Positions 55,688 through 64,000 of a stretch of DNA of 64,000 nt are shown piece by piece. Every line of letters begins with the position of its first letter. Within the stretch, counting starts at the first letter, position 1. Position numbers and translations under genes: made by a program. This DNA comes from Rhodothermus bifroesti (GTDB lineage Bacteria > Bacteroidota > Rhodothermia > Rhodothermales > Rhodothermaceae), in NCBI RefSeq assembly GCF_017908595.1, contig NZ_JAGKTL010000002.1, forward strand, positions 434,001 to 498,000, written 5' to 3'. The notes below the pieces were generated by a model that saw only the letters and a list, made by a program, of their open reading frames with translations, ran no database searches and was not told the origin of the DNA.

Positions 55688-57433
55688 ATGCTCAAAAAAA
55701 GTGGGGCCTGGCTTATCCGTTATGCCTTAGAGCAATTGCCGGTACCGTTTACTTTCGGTATTCCTGGTGTGCACGTGACTGAACTCTACGATGAGCTAGG
55801 CCAAAGCAAACGGGTGCAACCCGTGCTGGTCACGCACGAGGGGGGTGGGGCTTTCATGGCCGATGCTGTTAGCCGGGTAGCCCCTGACCGCATCGGTGCG
55901 TTGGCCATTGTCCCAGCTGCTGGCGCAGCTTTGGCAATGGGTGGGCTGGGCGAAGCCTACCTAGCTGGTGTGCCGCTGCTGGTCATCTCAGGGGGAGTTC
56001 GGACAGACGTGCCCTATCGTTTCCAGCTCCACGAAATCGACCAAGCACGGCTTGTCGGTGCTGTTGTAAAAAAATTTTGGCGCGTAACGCAGCATGCCGA
56101 TTTGGTGCCGACGATTTTTGAAGCCTATCGGACAGCTGTTTCTGGGGTGCCTGGTCCTGTGTTCATTGAAGTGCCGGTTAATCTCCAGCTTTTCCGTGGG
56201 GAAGTGCCGGCGTTGCCTGTTTTTACACCACCCCCGCCACCCGAAGCGCCCGACGATGCGCTCATTGAAGAAGCAGCACGTGTGTTGGCAGCCGCCAAAC
56301 GCCCAGGCCTTTTTGTCGGATGGGGCGCTGTGGATGCCACTGCAGCGTTGATAGAACTTGCCGAACGCCTAGGGGCTCCGGTAGCTACAACGCTCCAAGG
56401 GCTAAGCGCTTTTCCTGGCCATCATCCCCTGCATGCCGGTATGGGGTTTTCTCGGGCAGCTGTGCCGGCTGCTGAGCGGGCGTTTCGCAGCTGTGACGCC
56501 TTACTGGCTGTGGGAACGCGCTTTGCGGAGATTCCTACGGGTAGTTTTGGCATTGAAGTGCCTGCGGCACTGGTGCATATTGATCTGGATCCTGGTGTGC
56601 TCGGGGCAAACTATCCAGCCTGTGTGGCCATTGCGGGTGACAGCCGCGTGGTGCTTCCTCGGTTGGTAGAAGCCCTGCGTGCACTGGGTGTGGATCATCG
56701 CGAGCGCTGCCAAACCGTGGCCCAGCAACTTAAAGCCGATAAGCAGGCCTATCGCGAAGCCTGGTACCGCCACGAGAGCGGCCATCGCGTCAACCCCGTA
56801 CACTTTTTCGACGCGTTGCGTGCTGTGCTGCCTGAAGAAGCCATTGTGACCGTTGACGACGGTAATCATACATATCTGACGGCGGAACTGTTTGAAGTGC
56901 GGCATCCGCGGACGCTGCTCGTCCCGACCGATTTCAACTGCATGGGCTATGCAGTGCCGGCAGCCATTGGTGCGCGCTTGGCCTGTCCGGATCGACCTGT
57001 AGTAGCCATTGTAGGCGACGGTGCTTTTTTGATGACTGGACTGGAGCTGCTTACCGCACGCCGCATGAATGTCGGCGTTGCTTGTTTTGTCTTTCAGGAT
57101 GGTGAGCTCAGCCAGATTGCCCAAGGACAGGAAATCCCATACAACCGGAAGACCTGCACAGTACTTGGTGAGGTTCGGCTCGAAGGCATTGCGCAGGCTG
57201 TAGGGGCGCGCTATGTGCGGCTTTCGGGAGATACGGCCACTTTACAGCGGTCCATGCAGGAAATGCTGTCTTGGATTGCCGGAGGCGATGTGGTGGTGGC
57301 GGAGGTACCTATCGACTACAGCCGACGCACGCGTTTTACGCAGGGTGTGGTCCAAACTGTGCTTGAACGCTTCCCCAAAGGAGATCGTCTGCGCTTTGTG
57401 GGACGCGCACTCTGGCGCCGGTTACGAGGATAA
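55688..57433 (+). CDS. Thiamine pyrophosphate-dependent enzyme (acetolactate synthase-like)
   Basis: A 581-residue three-domain ThDP enzyme. The N-terminal domain has FGIPGVHVTELYDEL and the cofactor-activating Glu in LVTHEGGGAFMADAVSR near residue 51. The central domain (about 190-330) and the C-terminal pyrophosphate domain with VAIVGDGAFLMTGLELLTA follow. At the second Mg2+ ligand position it reads FQDGELSQI instead of the common NN pair. It could be a decarboxylase, carboligase or oxidase; the class cannot be fixed by eye. AAGGAG stands before the ATG. It ends at a bidirectional terminator. Confidence 0.82.
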   Translation: MLKKSGAWLIRYALEQLPVPFTFGIPGVHVTELYDELGQSKRVQPVLVTHEGGGAFMADAVSRVAPDRIGALAIVPAAGAALAMGGLGEAYLAGVPLLVISGGVRTDVPYRFQLHEIDQARLVGAVVKKFWRVTQHADLVPTIFEAYRTAVSGVPGPVFIEVPVNLQLFRGEVPALPVFTPPPPPEAPDDALIEEAARVLAAAKRPGLFVGWGAVDATAALIELAERLGAPVATTLQGLSAFPGHHPLHAGMGFSRAAVPAAERAFRSCDALLAVGTRFAEIPTGSFGIEVPAALVHIDLDPGVLGANYPACVAIAGDSRVVLPRLVEALRALGVDHRERCQTVAQQLKADKQAYREAWYRHESGHRVNPVHFFDALRAVLPEEAIVTVDDGNHTYLTAELFEVRHPRTLLVPTDFNCMGYAVPAAIGARLACPDRPVVAIVGDGAFLMTGLELLTARRMNVGVACFVFQDGELSQIAQGQEIPYNRKTCTVLGEVRLEGIAQAVGARYVRLSGDTATLQRSMQEMLSWIAGGDVVVAEVPIDYSRRTRFTQGVVQTVLERFPKGDRLRFVGRALWRRLRG

Positions 57434-57434
57434 A

Positions 57435-57465
57435 AAAGGGGGGTGGCCCAAGGCCACCCCCTTTG
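57435..57465. terminator. Bidirectional terminator between the ThDP gene and glnA
   Basis: A-rich start, GGGGGTGGCC, loop CAA, GGCCACCCCC and TTT: a strong GC-rich stem with A on the left and T on the right, placed between two convergent genes. Confidence 0.8.
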
Positions 57466-57483
57466 GGTTCAGTCCAAAAGTCC

Positions 57484-58935
57484 TCACACGTCGAAGTACA
57501 TGGAGAACTCGTACGGATGCGGCCGCATCCGGAGTTGCTGTACCTCGTTATCGTACTTGTACTGAATCCAGGCCTGAATCACATCTTCTGTAAACACCCC
57601 GCCCTCTAGCAGAAAGTCGTGGTCCTTCTCTAGGGCTTCCAGTGCCTCTTCAAGCGATTTGGGTGCTTGCGGTAATGCAGCCAGCTCCTCGGCCGACAGG
57701 TGATAAATGTCTTTGTCAACCGGCTGGCCTGGGTCAATCTGCTTGCGGATGCCATCTAGTCCGGCCAGTAGCAGTGCTGAGAAGGCCAGGTACGGATTGC
57801 AGGAAGGATCCGGAAAGCGCGCTTCGATACGCTTGGCTTTGGGGCTGTTGGAATAAACCGGGATGCGGATTGCCGCGCTTCGGTTACGGGCAGAGTAGAC
57901 CAGATTGACCGGAGCCTCAAAGCCTGGTACCAAGCGACGGAAAGAATTCGTTGTGGGATTGGTGAAGGCAATAAGCGCTGGAGCATGGTGCAAAATGCCC
58001 CCGATGAACCACAGCGCCTCTTGGCTGAGGCCGGCATACTTGTCGCCGTAGAATAGCGGCTGCTCGTCTTTCCAGAGCGACATGTGCGTGTGCATGCCTG
58101 AGCCGTTGTCCCCAAAAATCGGCTTGGGCATGAACGTGACCGTCTTGCCGTACTTCCAAGCCGTGTTTTTGACAATGTACTTATAGTTCATCAACGTGTC
58201 GGCACACTTAAGCAGTGGTTGGAAGCGGAAGTCGATCTCGCACTGACCTCCAGAGGCTACCTCATGGTGCTGGCATTCTACAGGGATGCCAATGGCGGCC
58301 ATGTGCAATACCATCTCGGCTCGGAGATTTTGCAGCGAGTCGGTAGGCGGTACAGGGAAGTAGCCCCCTTTGGTGGTTGGTTTGTAGCCCAGGCTGTCGT
58401 GCCGGCCACGGTTCCAGGCGCCTTCTTCAGAGTCGATCTTGTAGAAGGCATGGTTGGGGCCTTCATCAAAAGAAGCATGGTCAAACACGAAGAATTCTGC
58501 TTCGGGGCCAAAATAGGCAACGTCAGCAATGCCCGACTGCTTTAGATACTGCTCGGCCCGACGGGCAATTCCGCGTGGGCAGCGCTGAAAGGGTTCCAGC
58601 GTGCCTGGCTCATGGATTTCTCCAATGAGCACAACCGTTTTGTGCTGGTAGAATGGATCCACAAAGGCAGTTGTAGGATCCGGAATGACCAGCATATCCG
58701 ATTCGTGAATGCTCTTCCAGCCGCGAATTGAAGACCCGTCAAAGCCGACGCCTTCGTCGAAATGCTCGGGCTCAAACTGGTCAGCAGGTACGGAAAAATG
58801 CTGCTGCTGACCAAGAAAGTCCACAAATCGGATGTCTACCATGCGAATTTCCTCACGCTCGATCAGCGTGAACACCTGCTGAATGGCTTCCTGCCGGGTT
58901 TCTACCGGCATCTCGGCAATTAATGGGGGCGCCAT
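57484..58935 (-). CDS. glnA: Glutamine synthetase, type I
   Basis: A 483-residue GSI that makes glutamine from glutamate and ammonia. [48 protein letters not shown], the [12 protein letters not shown] segment and the [22 protein letters not shown] loop are diagnostic. The adenylylation-type Tyr region near the C-terminus ([14 protein letters not shown]) lacks the classic NLYDLP motif. The ATG at 58935 has GGAG upstream; a TTG at 58962 would add nine residues. It is expressed from a near-consensus promoter with a palindrome at the start point. Confidence 0.96.
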   Translation of the reverse strand: MAPPLIAEMPVETRQEAIQQVFTLIEREEIRMVDIRFVDFLGQQQHFSVPADQFEPEHFDEGVGFDGSSIRGWKSIHESDMLVIPDPTTAFVDPFYQHKTVVLIGEIHEPGTLEPFQRCPRGIARRAEQYLKQSGIADVAYFGPEAEFFVFDHASFDEGPNHAFYKIDSEEGAWNRGRHDSLGYKPTTKGGYFPVPPTDSLQNLRAEMVLHMAAIGIPVECQHHEVASGGQCEIDFRFQPLLKCADTLMNYKYIVKNTAWKYGKTVTFMPKPIFGDNGSGMHTHMSLWKDEQPLFYGDKYAGLSQEALWFIGGILHHAPALIAFTNPTTNSFRRLVPGFEAPVNLVYSARNRSAAIRIPVYSNSPKAKRIEARFPDPSCNPYLAFSALLLAGLDGIRKQIDPGQPVDKDIYHLSAEELAALPQAPKSLEEALEALEKDHDFLLEGGVFTEDVIQAWIQYKYDNEVQQLRMRPHPYEFSMYFDV

Positions 58936-58975
58936 ACGCACTCCATCGGTTTGGATTGACAATTTGAAGCATCCT

Positions 58976-58988
58976 AACTTAATAAGTT
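58976..58988. promoter_or_regulatory. 13-bp palindrome at the glnA transcription start
   Basis: AACTTA-A-TAAGTT, a perfect inverted repeat, lies 7 bases downstream of the glnA -10 box, so it would cover about +1 to +13. A repressor bound here would block glnA, for example a nitrogen regulator; no such protein is encoded in the window. Confidence 0.5.
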
Positions 58989-58995
58989 GACAACG

Positions 58996-59024
58996 ATTAT
59001 AACCTATATTTATTTAAAAGTCAA
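58996..59024 (-). promoter_or_regulatory. Near-consensus sigma-70 promoter of glnA
   Basis: Minus strand: TTGACT (59024-59019), 17-bp spacer, TATAAT (59001-58996). The -10 box is perfect. The remaining gap up to the cytochrome gene at 59282 is AT-rich; a TATTTTTG at 59249-59256 fits the TAnnTTTG -7 element of Bacteroidota promoters for that gene, but a matching upstream element is not clear. Confidence 0.75.
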
Positions 59025-59281
59025 GAGATTTAATATTTAATTTTAAAGTTAAGATGTAATGAAAAGCTAAGATTTTGGCTTTAAAAGCTGGTCTGTCCTG
59101 GCTAAAACGCCTCTGGCATACCTATTCAGCGTTGCATGCGTTGAAAGAAAGGGCCCGAGCAGGTCCAAGGGGGAATGAAAAAAGTCCTTGACGAGGCGTC
59201 TGAAGCGATGTACTTTAGGGATTAAAAATACAAAAGAGAACTTAATTTTATTTTTGGCCATTAAAACAAAAATTCAAAGCC

Positions 59282-61276
59282 ATGCAGCTCGAGCATCCCC
59301 GCGTTCGCGAGTGGCAGCATCGTCTGCTTTGGTGTGTAGGGGGATTGTTGCTGTTTGAGACGCTTAGCGGACTGGCCATTTATCTTTTGCCTTTTAGCGT
59401 ACCCAGTCAGTTTATCGTGCTGTTGCACACGGTGGGGGGACTGGTGTTTACGCTGCCTTATCTCTGGTATCAAGTCCGGCACTGGTGGATTTACCGGCGC
59501 ATACCGTGGAATCATCTGGTGGTGTTGGGTTATGCGGGCATGGTGGCTGTGGTGGTGGCTATTGTTTCGGGGTTGGTGTTAACCGTGCAGGCGCTTTGGG
59601 GCACGCGCATTCATTACGGTTGGAGTCGGGTGCACCTGTGGTCTACGTTCGCGTTGATTGCCACGGTGGTACCGCATGTGGTGTGGATCATGGTGCGCGA
59701 CCACCGGGCCCGCAAGCGCGAGGTACTTCAGCCTGTACTGGTGGCCCAGCATCGGTTTTCTGTTGTGATCACCCTGCTGACGGCTGTCCTATTTGGGATG
59801 GTAGTGGCGGCAGCATATGTCTACCGCGCGCCGGCACGGTACGTGGAGTTGCCTGAGGATTACAGCTATCTCTATGGTCCTGATCGGCCTTTTGCCCCCA
59901 GTTTAGCCCGTACGGTAAATAACAAGGCTATTCCAGCTCACGTCCTGGGGGGATCGGCTTCCTGTGGACGATCGGGGTGCCATGAGCAAATCTACGAGGA
60001 GTGGGAGCCGAGCGCGCATCGGTATGCAGCTATGGATCCGCTCTTTCGACGCATTCAGCATGTGATGGGAACGCAAAACGGAGCCGAGTCCACGCGTTAC
60101 TGTGGCGGCTGCCATGACCCGATTTCGTTGTTTAGCGGTACGAAAAACCTATTTCAGGACGACCTGACCAATCCGGTCGGCTTCCGGGAGGGCGTTTCTT
60201 GCGTTGTTTGCCATGCTATTCAGGAAGTCGATGTGCGGGGTAACGCCGATTACGTCATCCATGCCCCGCAGCCTTACCTGTTTGAGCGCGATACCAGCGG
60301 TATCGGTGTGCTGATCAGCAACTTTTTAATTCGTTCCTATCCTAAGCATCACGTTACCAGTCTAAGTCGACGGATGTTCAAAAGCCCCGAATTTTGCGGT
60401 GCTTGCCATAAGCAGTTTGTCGACGAAGAAATCAACAATGTCGGCTGGGTGCAGCTGCAAAACCAGTATGACAACTGGCGTCAGAGCCGCTGGAACCATC
60501 CAGGCGATCCTACCAAGACGATCGAATGTCGCGAATGCCACATGCCGCTCATGGATTCGTTTGATCCAGCTCGCGGGGATGCATTAGACTACAACCGTGC
60601 TGCTAACGACGGCAAGCACCGCAGTCATCGTTTCCTGGGGGCCAACCAGTTTATTCCTTCCCATCTGGAGCTGCCTGGCGGGAAGAAGCACGTGCAACTT
60701 ATTGAAAAGTGGCTCAGGGGGGAAATTGAGATCCCTGAAATCGCAGACAAGTGGCGTAGTGGACCAGTAATTCCTGTGCAAATCTTGGCACCTAAGCAGG
60801 TCCGCCCAGGGCAGCAGCTTACGCTTGAGGTAGCGCTGCTAAACAACAAGGCGGGCCATGATTTCCCTACCGGTCCGCTCGATATCATTCAGTCGTGGAT
60901 TGAGCTGCGCGTGACCGATGACCGCGGAAAAGAGGTGTTTGCCAGTGGGCGACTGGATGATCGCAACTTTATTGAGCCGGGGTCCTTTGCCTTTAAGGCA
61001 GAACCCGTGGATCGCTACGGGAATCTGATCGATCGCCATAACCTCTGGGAGATGGTCGGGGTGCGCTACAAACGGGCTTTGTTTCCGGGCTATGCCGACC
61101 GAGCACGCTATACGTTCACCGTGCCGCACGAGGCCCGTCAGTTGCACGTGAAAGCCCGGCTTTGCTACCGCAAGGTGAATCAATTCCTGCTCAACTTTCT
61201 GTTTCCGGAAACTACGCTTACAGCTCCTATAACAGAGCTCTCGGTCGATTCCATGCTTATTGCTGTAGCACCCTAA
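59282..61276 (+). CDS. Membrane cytochrome b-like/multiheme cytochrome c fusion
   Basis: A 664-residue protein with five hydrophobic helices (about residues 14-37, 44-62, 80-104, 117-138, 159-181) holding His 50, 118 and 132, suitable for b-type heme or quinone contact, then an extracytoplasmic multiheme part. c-Heme motifs are CX4CH at 228-234, CGGCH 274, CVVCH 307, CGACH 372 and CRECH 416. A beta-rich C-terminal domain (from about residue 505) follows, with NNKAGHDFPTG. It probably carries electrons from the quinone pool to a periplasmic or surface acceptor. The acceptor is unknown. It is followed one base later by an FG-GAP protein. Confidence 0.8.
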   Translation: MQLEHPRVREWQHRLLWCVGGLLLFETLSGLAIYLLPFSVPSQFIVLLHTVGGLVFTLPYLWYQVRHWWIYRRIPWNHLVVLGYAGMVAVVVAIVSGLVLTVQALWGTRIHYGWSRVHLWSTFALIATVVPHVVWIMVRDHRARKREVLQPVLVAQHRFSVVITLLTAVLFGMVVAAAYVYRAPARYVELPEDYSYLYGPDRPFAPSLARTVNNKAIPAHVLGGSASCGRSGCHEQIYEEWEPSAHRYAAMDPLFRRIQHVMGTQNGAESTRYCGGCHDPISLFSGTKNLFQDDLTNPVGFREGVSCVVCHAIQEVDVRGNADYVIHAPQPYLFERDTSGIGVLISNFLIRSYPKHHVTSLSRRMFKSPEFCGACHKQFVDEEINNVGWVQLQNQYDNWRQSRWNHPGDPTKTIECRECHMPLMDSFDPARGDALDYNRAANDGKHRSHRFLGANQFIPSHLELPGGKKHVQLIEKWLRGEIEIPEIADKWRSGPVIPVQILAPKQVRPGQQLTLEVALLNNKAGHDFPTGPLDIIQSWIELRVTDDRGKEVFASGRLDDRNFIEPGSFAFKAEPVDRYGNLIDRHNLWEMVGVRYKRALFPGYADRARYTFTVPHEARQLHVKARLCYRKVNQFLLNFLFPETTLTAPITELSVDSMLIAVAP

Positions 61277-61277
61277 T

Positions 61278-63053
61278 ATGCTCTCCCGACGTCAACGCAA
61301 GCTTTTCATGGCCACAGGCATCGTCCTAGTAGGAACCCTTAGTGGCGGCCTGGTGGTCTGGCGCATGACCGAGACCGAAGAAGCTCCCTATCGACCTGGG
61401 GAGCGTGTCGAGGGCGTTGAAGCTCGACTGGTGCGCACGCTGCCTGCCGACTATCCGCGGATTACCTTTGTAGAGGTAACCCATCTGGCAGGTATTGACT
61501 TTCGGCACTTTTCAGGGCAGCGCACAAGTCAAATCCCGGAAGACATGGGCTCTGGAGCTGCTTGGGGTGATTATGACCGAGACGGGTGGGAAGACCTCTA
61601 CGTAGTCAATACGATTGGGCCACTCACCATGACTCGTGATGAAGGGCGCAAAGCAGGCACGTGCAACCGGCTGTTTCGTAACAATGGCGATGGTACATTT
61701 ACAGACGTAACCAAAACGGCTCGTGTTGGATTCTGCGGTTGGGGAATGGGAGCCACCTGGGGAGACTACGACAACGACGGCTGGCCCGATTTGATTGTCA
61801 CGGCTTTTGGCGAACTGGTACTCTACCACAACAACGGCGATGGCACGTTCACTGAAGTAACCCAGAGGGCTGGTTTGAGCGGATTTGAAGGCTTTTGGAC
61901 GGGAGCTTCCTGGGGAGATTACGATAACGACGGAGACCTTGACCTCTACATCACGGGCTACGTCCGTTACGTTCCCATGGAAAACGATCCCACAGCCCTG
62001 GGCTTTGACATCGAGAATCCACCCGGAATTAATCCTAGCTCCTTCGAGCCCGAGCGCAACCTACTTTTTCGCAACAATGGCGACGGCACGTTTACGGAAG
62101 TGGCCAGCCGTGCCGGTGTGGCCAACCCCATGGGCAAAAGTCTTAGTGCTGCCTGGGTAGACCTAGACCAGGACGGCTGGCTCGATCTCTATGTAGCCAA
62201 CGACGTGTCGGACAATGCGTTCTTTCGTAACCGAGGAGATGGTACCTTTGAAGACCTGAGTTATCCCGCCCTGGTGGCCGACTATCGCAGCTCAATGGGG
62301 ATTGCCGTAGGCGATTGGGATGGCGACGGTGATCTCGAACTGTTTCTCACCCATTGGGTCGCACAGGAGAATGCTTTTTATACCAACCTAATACGCGAAG
62401 AAGGAAAACTGCTGTTTCGGGATGAGGCGGATCGTTACGGGTTGGGGCAAATCTCGCTAGACTATGTAGGATGGGGGACTTTCTTTTTCGACTATAACAA
62501 CGACGGCCGCCCCGACTTATTTGTCACCAATGGCAGTACCCTGCAGCAACGCGACCGGCCACAGCTCCTGGTCCCCCAAAAAGATTTACTTTTCTGGAAT
62601 CGGGGTGCAGATGGCTTCTACGACGTCTCGGCCGTCAGTGGCAGCTATTTCGACTCGTTGTTTGTAGGTCGTGGAGCTGCGTTTGCCGACTACGATCGGG
62701 ATGGCGACCTTGACCTTTTTGTGGTCAATCATGGCACTCGGGGCGTGCTTCTGCGGAATGAAGGCGGTAGCCAGCAAAGCTGGCTTCAGGTAGCACTGGA
62801 AAGCCGCTCTTGCAATCGCATGGCGCTTGGTGCTTGGGTGCGCGTTGTGGTAGGCAATAGCGCGCAGGTGCAGCAGATTGGAGCGCAGAGTTCTTACCTA
62901 TCCCAAAATTCATATGTGGCGCATTTTGGTCTGGGAGAGGCCGCTGTAGTGGATACGGTGGAGGTGATCTGGCCCTGTAATGGAAAGCGTCAGCGCCTTG
63001 AGCACGTTCCAGCGCGTCAACGTATCCTCATCGTTGAATCCCCTGCATTATGA
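61278..63053 (+). CDS. FG-GAP/VCBS repeat protein with ASPIC/UnbV domain
   Basis: A 591-residue exported protein with an N-terminal membrane anchor or signal (residues 8-28), seven FG-GAP-like repeats with Ca2+-binding loops (GDYDRDGWEDLYVVN, GDYDNDGWPDLIVT, GDYDNDGDLDLYITG, DLDQDGWLDLYVAND, GDWDGDGDLELFLTH, FDYNNDGRPDLFVTN, ADYDRDGDLDLFVVN), expected to form a beta-propeller, and a C-terminal ASPIC/UnbV domain (QSSYLSQNSYVAHFGLG). These proteins occur near multiheme cytochromes and glycan loci; the function is not established. Its TGA overlaps the ATG of the next gene. Confidence 0.87.
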   Translation: MLSRRQRKLFMATGIVLVGTLSGGLVVWRMTETEEAPYRPGERVEGVEARLVRTLPADYPRITFVEVTHLAGIDFRHFSGQRTSQIPEDMGSGAAWGDYDRDGWEDLYVVNTIGPLTMTRDEGRKAGTCNRLFRNNGDGTFTDVTKTARVGFCGWGMGATWGDYDNDGWPDLIVTAFGELVLYHNNGDGTFTEVTQRAGLSGFEGFWTGASWGDYDNDGDLDLYITGYVRYVPMENDPTALGFDIENPPGINPSSFEPERNLLFRNNGDGTFTEVASRAGVANPMGKSLSAAWVDLDQDGWLDLYVANDVSDNAFFRNRGDGTFEDLSYPALVADYRSSMGIAVGDWDGDGDLELFLTHWVAQENAFYTNLIREEGKLLFRDEADRYGLGQISLDYVGWGTFFFDYNNDGRPDLFVTNGSTLQQRDRPQLLVPQKDLLFWNRGADGFYDVSAVSGSYFDSLFVGRGAAFADYDRDGDLDLFVVNHGTRGVLLRNEGGSQQSWLQVALESRSCNRMALGAWVRVVVGNSAQVQQIGAQSSYLSQNSYVAHFGLGEAAVVDTVEVIWPCNGKRQRLEHVPARQRILIVESPAL

Positions 63054-63913
63054 AGGCATGCTTCCCAATAGGATGGAGCCTCGGCGTTGTTGTATGGTTG
63101 CTCAGTAGTGCTTGTAGCTCTCAGGTTGATTCTACAGCTTCGGCGGATACAACGGCTGCTGAGCGCGCTCGCATTGTGCGTTTTTGGACGCTTTACCGAG
63201 AGGCTACGCAGAGACGCTTACAGGGGGAGCTAGAGGCAGCTTTGGCGCTTTACCAGCAAGCTTTAGCACTCGATAGCCTGCATGAAAACACCCTCTACCA
63301 TCTAGGCAACACCTACTTGGAATTAGGACGTCTAGAAGATGCCTATCAGGTTTGGCAGCGCATGACTAAGGCGCACCCGCAAAGCGAGCGAGCCTATATG
63401 CAAATTGGGCGTTTGCATCTCTGTTATCCCCAAAGTCCGCTATTTAACCTTAAGGCCGCCCAGGTAGCCTTCGAACAGGCGCTAGCCATTAACAAAGAAA
63501 CCACCGGACCCTTGTTGCGTCTAGGCGAAGTAGCTCTGCTGGAAAGGCGTTTCCAAGAAGCTGAGGTGCTGTTAGATAAGGTGCTTGCTGCCAACTTTCG
63601 CAGTGTGCCGGCTTATGTATTCAAAGCCTACCTGGTTTGGCAGCGAGGGGAACAAACGTTGGCAACCAAACTGCTTGAGCAAGCACGCCCTTATGCGAAG
63701 CCGCGGGTACCTGTGGAGCAGCTGCAGCTGGAGGAAGGCAATACACGTACAGGTCGGGCACTGGTAGCTGAGGAAGTAACTGCTTGTCCGCTTTTAGATT
63801 TCGACGAAACTGCTTTGGCCGACACAACACGTCCACTCAACGCAGTCGCTTTCTTACGGGAACTTGATGGGCGGCTTTCCAGCTTTTGGAAAGCAAGCCG
63901 GCCATTACCCTAA
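63050..63913 (+). CDS. TPR-repeat lipoprotein
   Basis: A 287-residue predicted lipoprotein (lipobox VWLLSSAC, Cys near residue 22) with four or five TPR-like repeats between residues 40 and 215 (for example GELEAALALYQQALALDSLHENTLYHLGNTYLELG in parts). It probably acts as a scaffold for the two upstream proteins, given the ATGA overlap with the FG-GAP gene. No enzymatic motif is seen. Confidence 0.78.
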   Translation: MKACFPIGWSLGVVVWLLSSACSSQVDSTASADTTAAERARIVRFWTLYREATQRRLQGELEAALALYQQALALDSLHENTLYHLGNTYLELGRLEDAYQVWQRMTKAHPQSERAYMQIGRLHLCYPQSPLFNLKAAQVAFEQALAINKETTGPLLRLGEVALLERRFQEAEVLLDKVLAANFRSVPAYVFKAYLVWQRGEQTLATKLLEQARPYAKPRVPVEQLQLEEGNTRTGRALVAEEVTACPLLDFDETALADTTRPLNAVAFLRELDGRLSSFWKASRPLP

Positions 63914-64000
63914 GTAAGGGATTGCGATTTGTAGCGGCTCGCATAGCCTCGCTGGGCCAGCTCAGCCCCCATGTCTTCATAGGACTTTGGATCCTGAGGA
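63910..64000 (-). CDS. C-terminal end of an unidentified protein (5' part outside the window)
   Basis: On the minus strand an open frame enters from the right edge and ends at TAG (63912-63910) after 29 codons: PQDPKSYEDMGAELAQRGY and then ASRYKSQSLT. The composition looks like a real C-terminus, and a convergent gene is expected here since the TPR gene stops at 63913. Too short to name. Confidence 0.4.
   Translation of the reverse strand, partial: PQDPKSYEDMGAELAQRGYASRYKSQSLT

Noticed and set aside
56501-57124. 207-codon antisense frame inside the ThDP enzyme gene
   Set aside because: Cys/His/Gln-rich shadow product without domains; the sense frame is clearly coding.
59067-59261. 64-codon minus-strand open frame between glnA and the cytochrome gene
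   Set aside because: No ribosome site, no family resemblance and it covers the likely cytochrome promoter region.

Overview
The window looks like chromosome of a Rhodothermus-like bacterium (Rhodothermota/Bacteroidota side), judged from gene content only; no search could be run. The clues are a Complex I operon in which an NhaD-type Na+/H+ antiporter and a pterin carbinolamine dehydratase sit between nuoM and nuoN (an arrangement I recall from Rhodothermus marinus), SusC/SusD proteins, type IX secretion (T9SS) C-terminal domains, a PorV/PorQ-like barrel, GWxTD and ASPIC/UnbV proteins. The flanking DNA is GC-rich with dense genes.

Layout. 1-4105: end of the nuo operon (nuoM fragment, nhaD, pcd, nuoN). 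4108-13524: housekeeping genes (RlmI-type methyltransferase, outer-membrane barrel, mtnA, tonB, PflX-like radical SAM protein, exopolysaccharide sugar transferase, fused alpha/beta 2-oxoacid dehydrogenase E1, Bcp peroxiredoxin). 13585-20759: a galactan-use locus with a secreted carbohydrate-binding-like protein, SusC, SusD and a GH53 endo-galactanase; both secreted proteins carry T9SS tails. 20889-27301: gatB, a TlpA-like lipoprotein without the CxxC, tpiA, a GWxTD lipoprotein and a SerA-like dehydrogenase. 27413-31698: a TetR-controlled operon (metallo-beta-lactamase-fold hydrolase, zinc-less MDR reductase, hotdog thioesterase, FMN alpha-hydroxy acid oxidase).

31786-38982, minus strand: a complete type I-B (Tneap/Cst-like) CRISPR effector operon, cas6-cas8b-cas11-like-cas7-cas5-cas3, with a near-consensus promoter, but with no cas1, cas2, cas4 and no CRISPR array in the window. 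It is clearly lower in GC than its flanks. The usual single Cas8b is split in two at an A6 tract, and the C-terminal part has its own ribosome binding site, so it looks like a stand-alone Cas11 small subunit (or a frameshift or sequencing indel). This is the most interesting part of the window.

39472-58935: an FMO-like monooxygenase and an SDR, asnS with a coiled-coil insertion, a SIMPL protein, an unknown protein, secD-secF, a STAS protein, purA, a sensor kinase, a membrane-anchored ECF-sigma-like protein with a SAM hydrolase, yraN, nth, a KstD-like flavoprotein paired with a ThDP enzyme, and glnA. The glnA promoter is near-consensus with a 13-bp palindrome at the likely transcription start. 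59282-63913: a tight three-gene operon for a membrane b/multiheme-c cytochrome, a seven-repeat FG-GAP/ASPIC protein and a TPR lipoprotein. A further minus-strand gene runs off the right edge.
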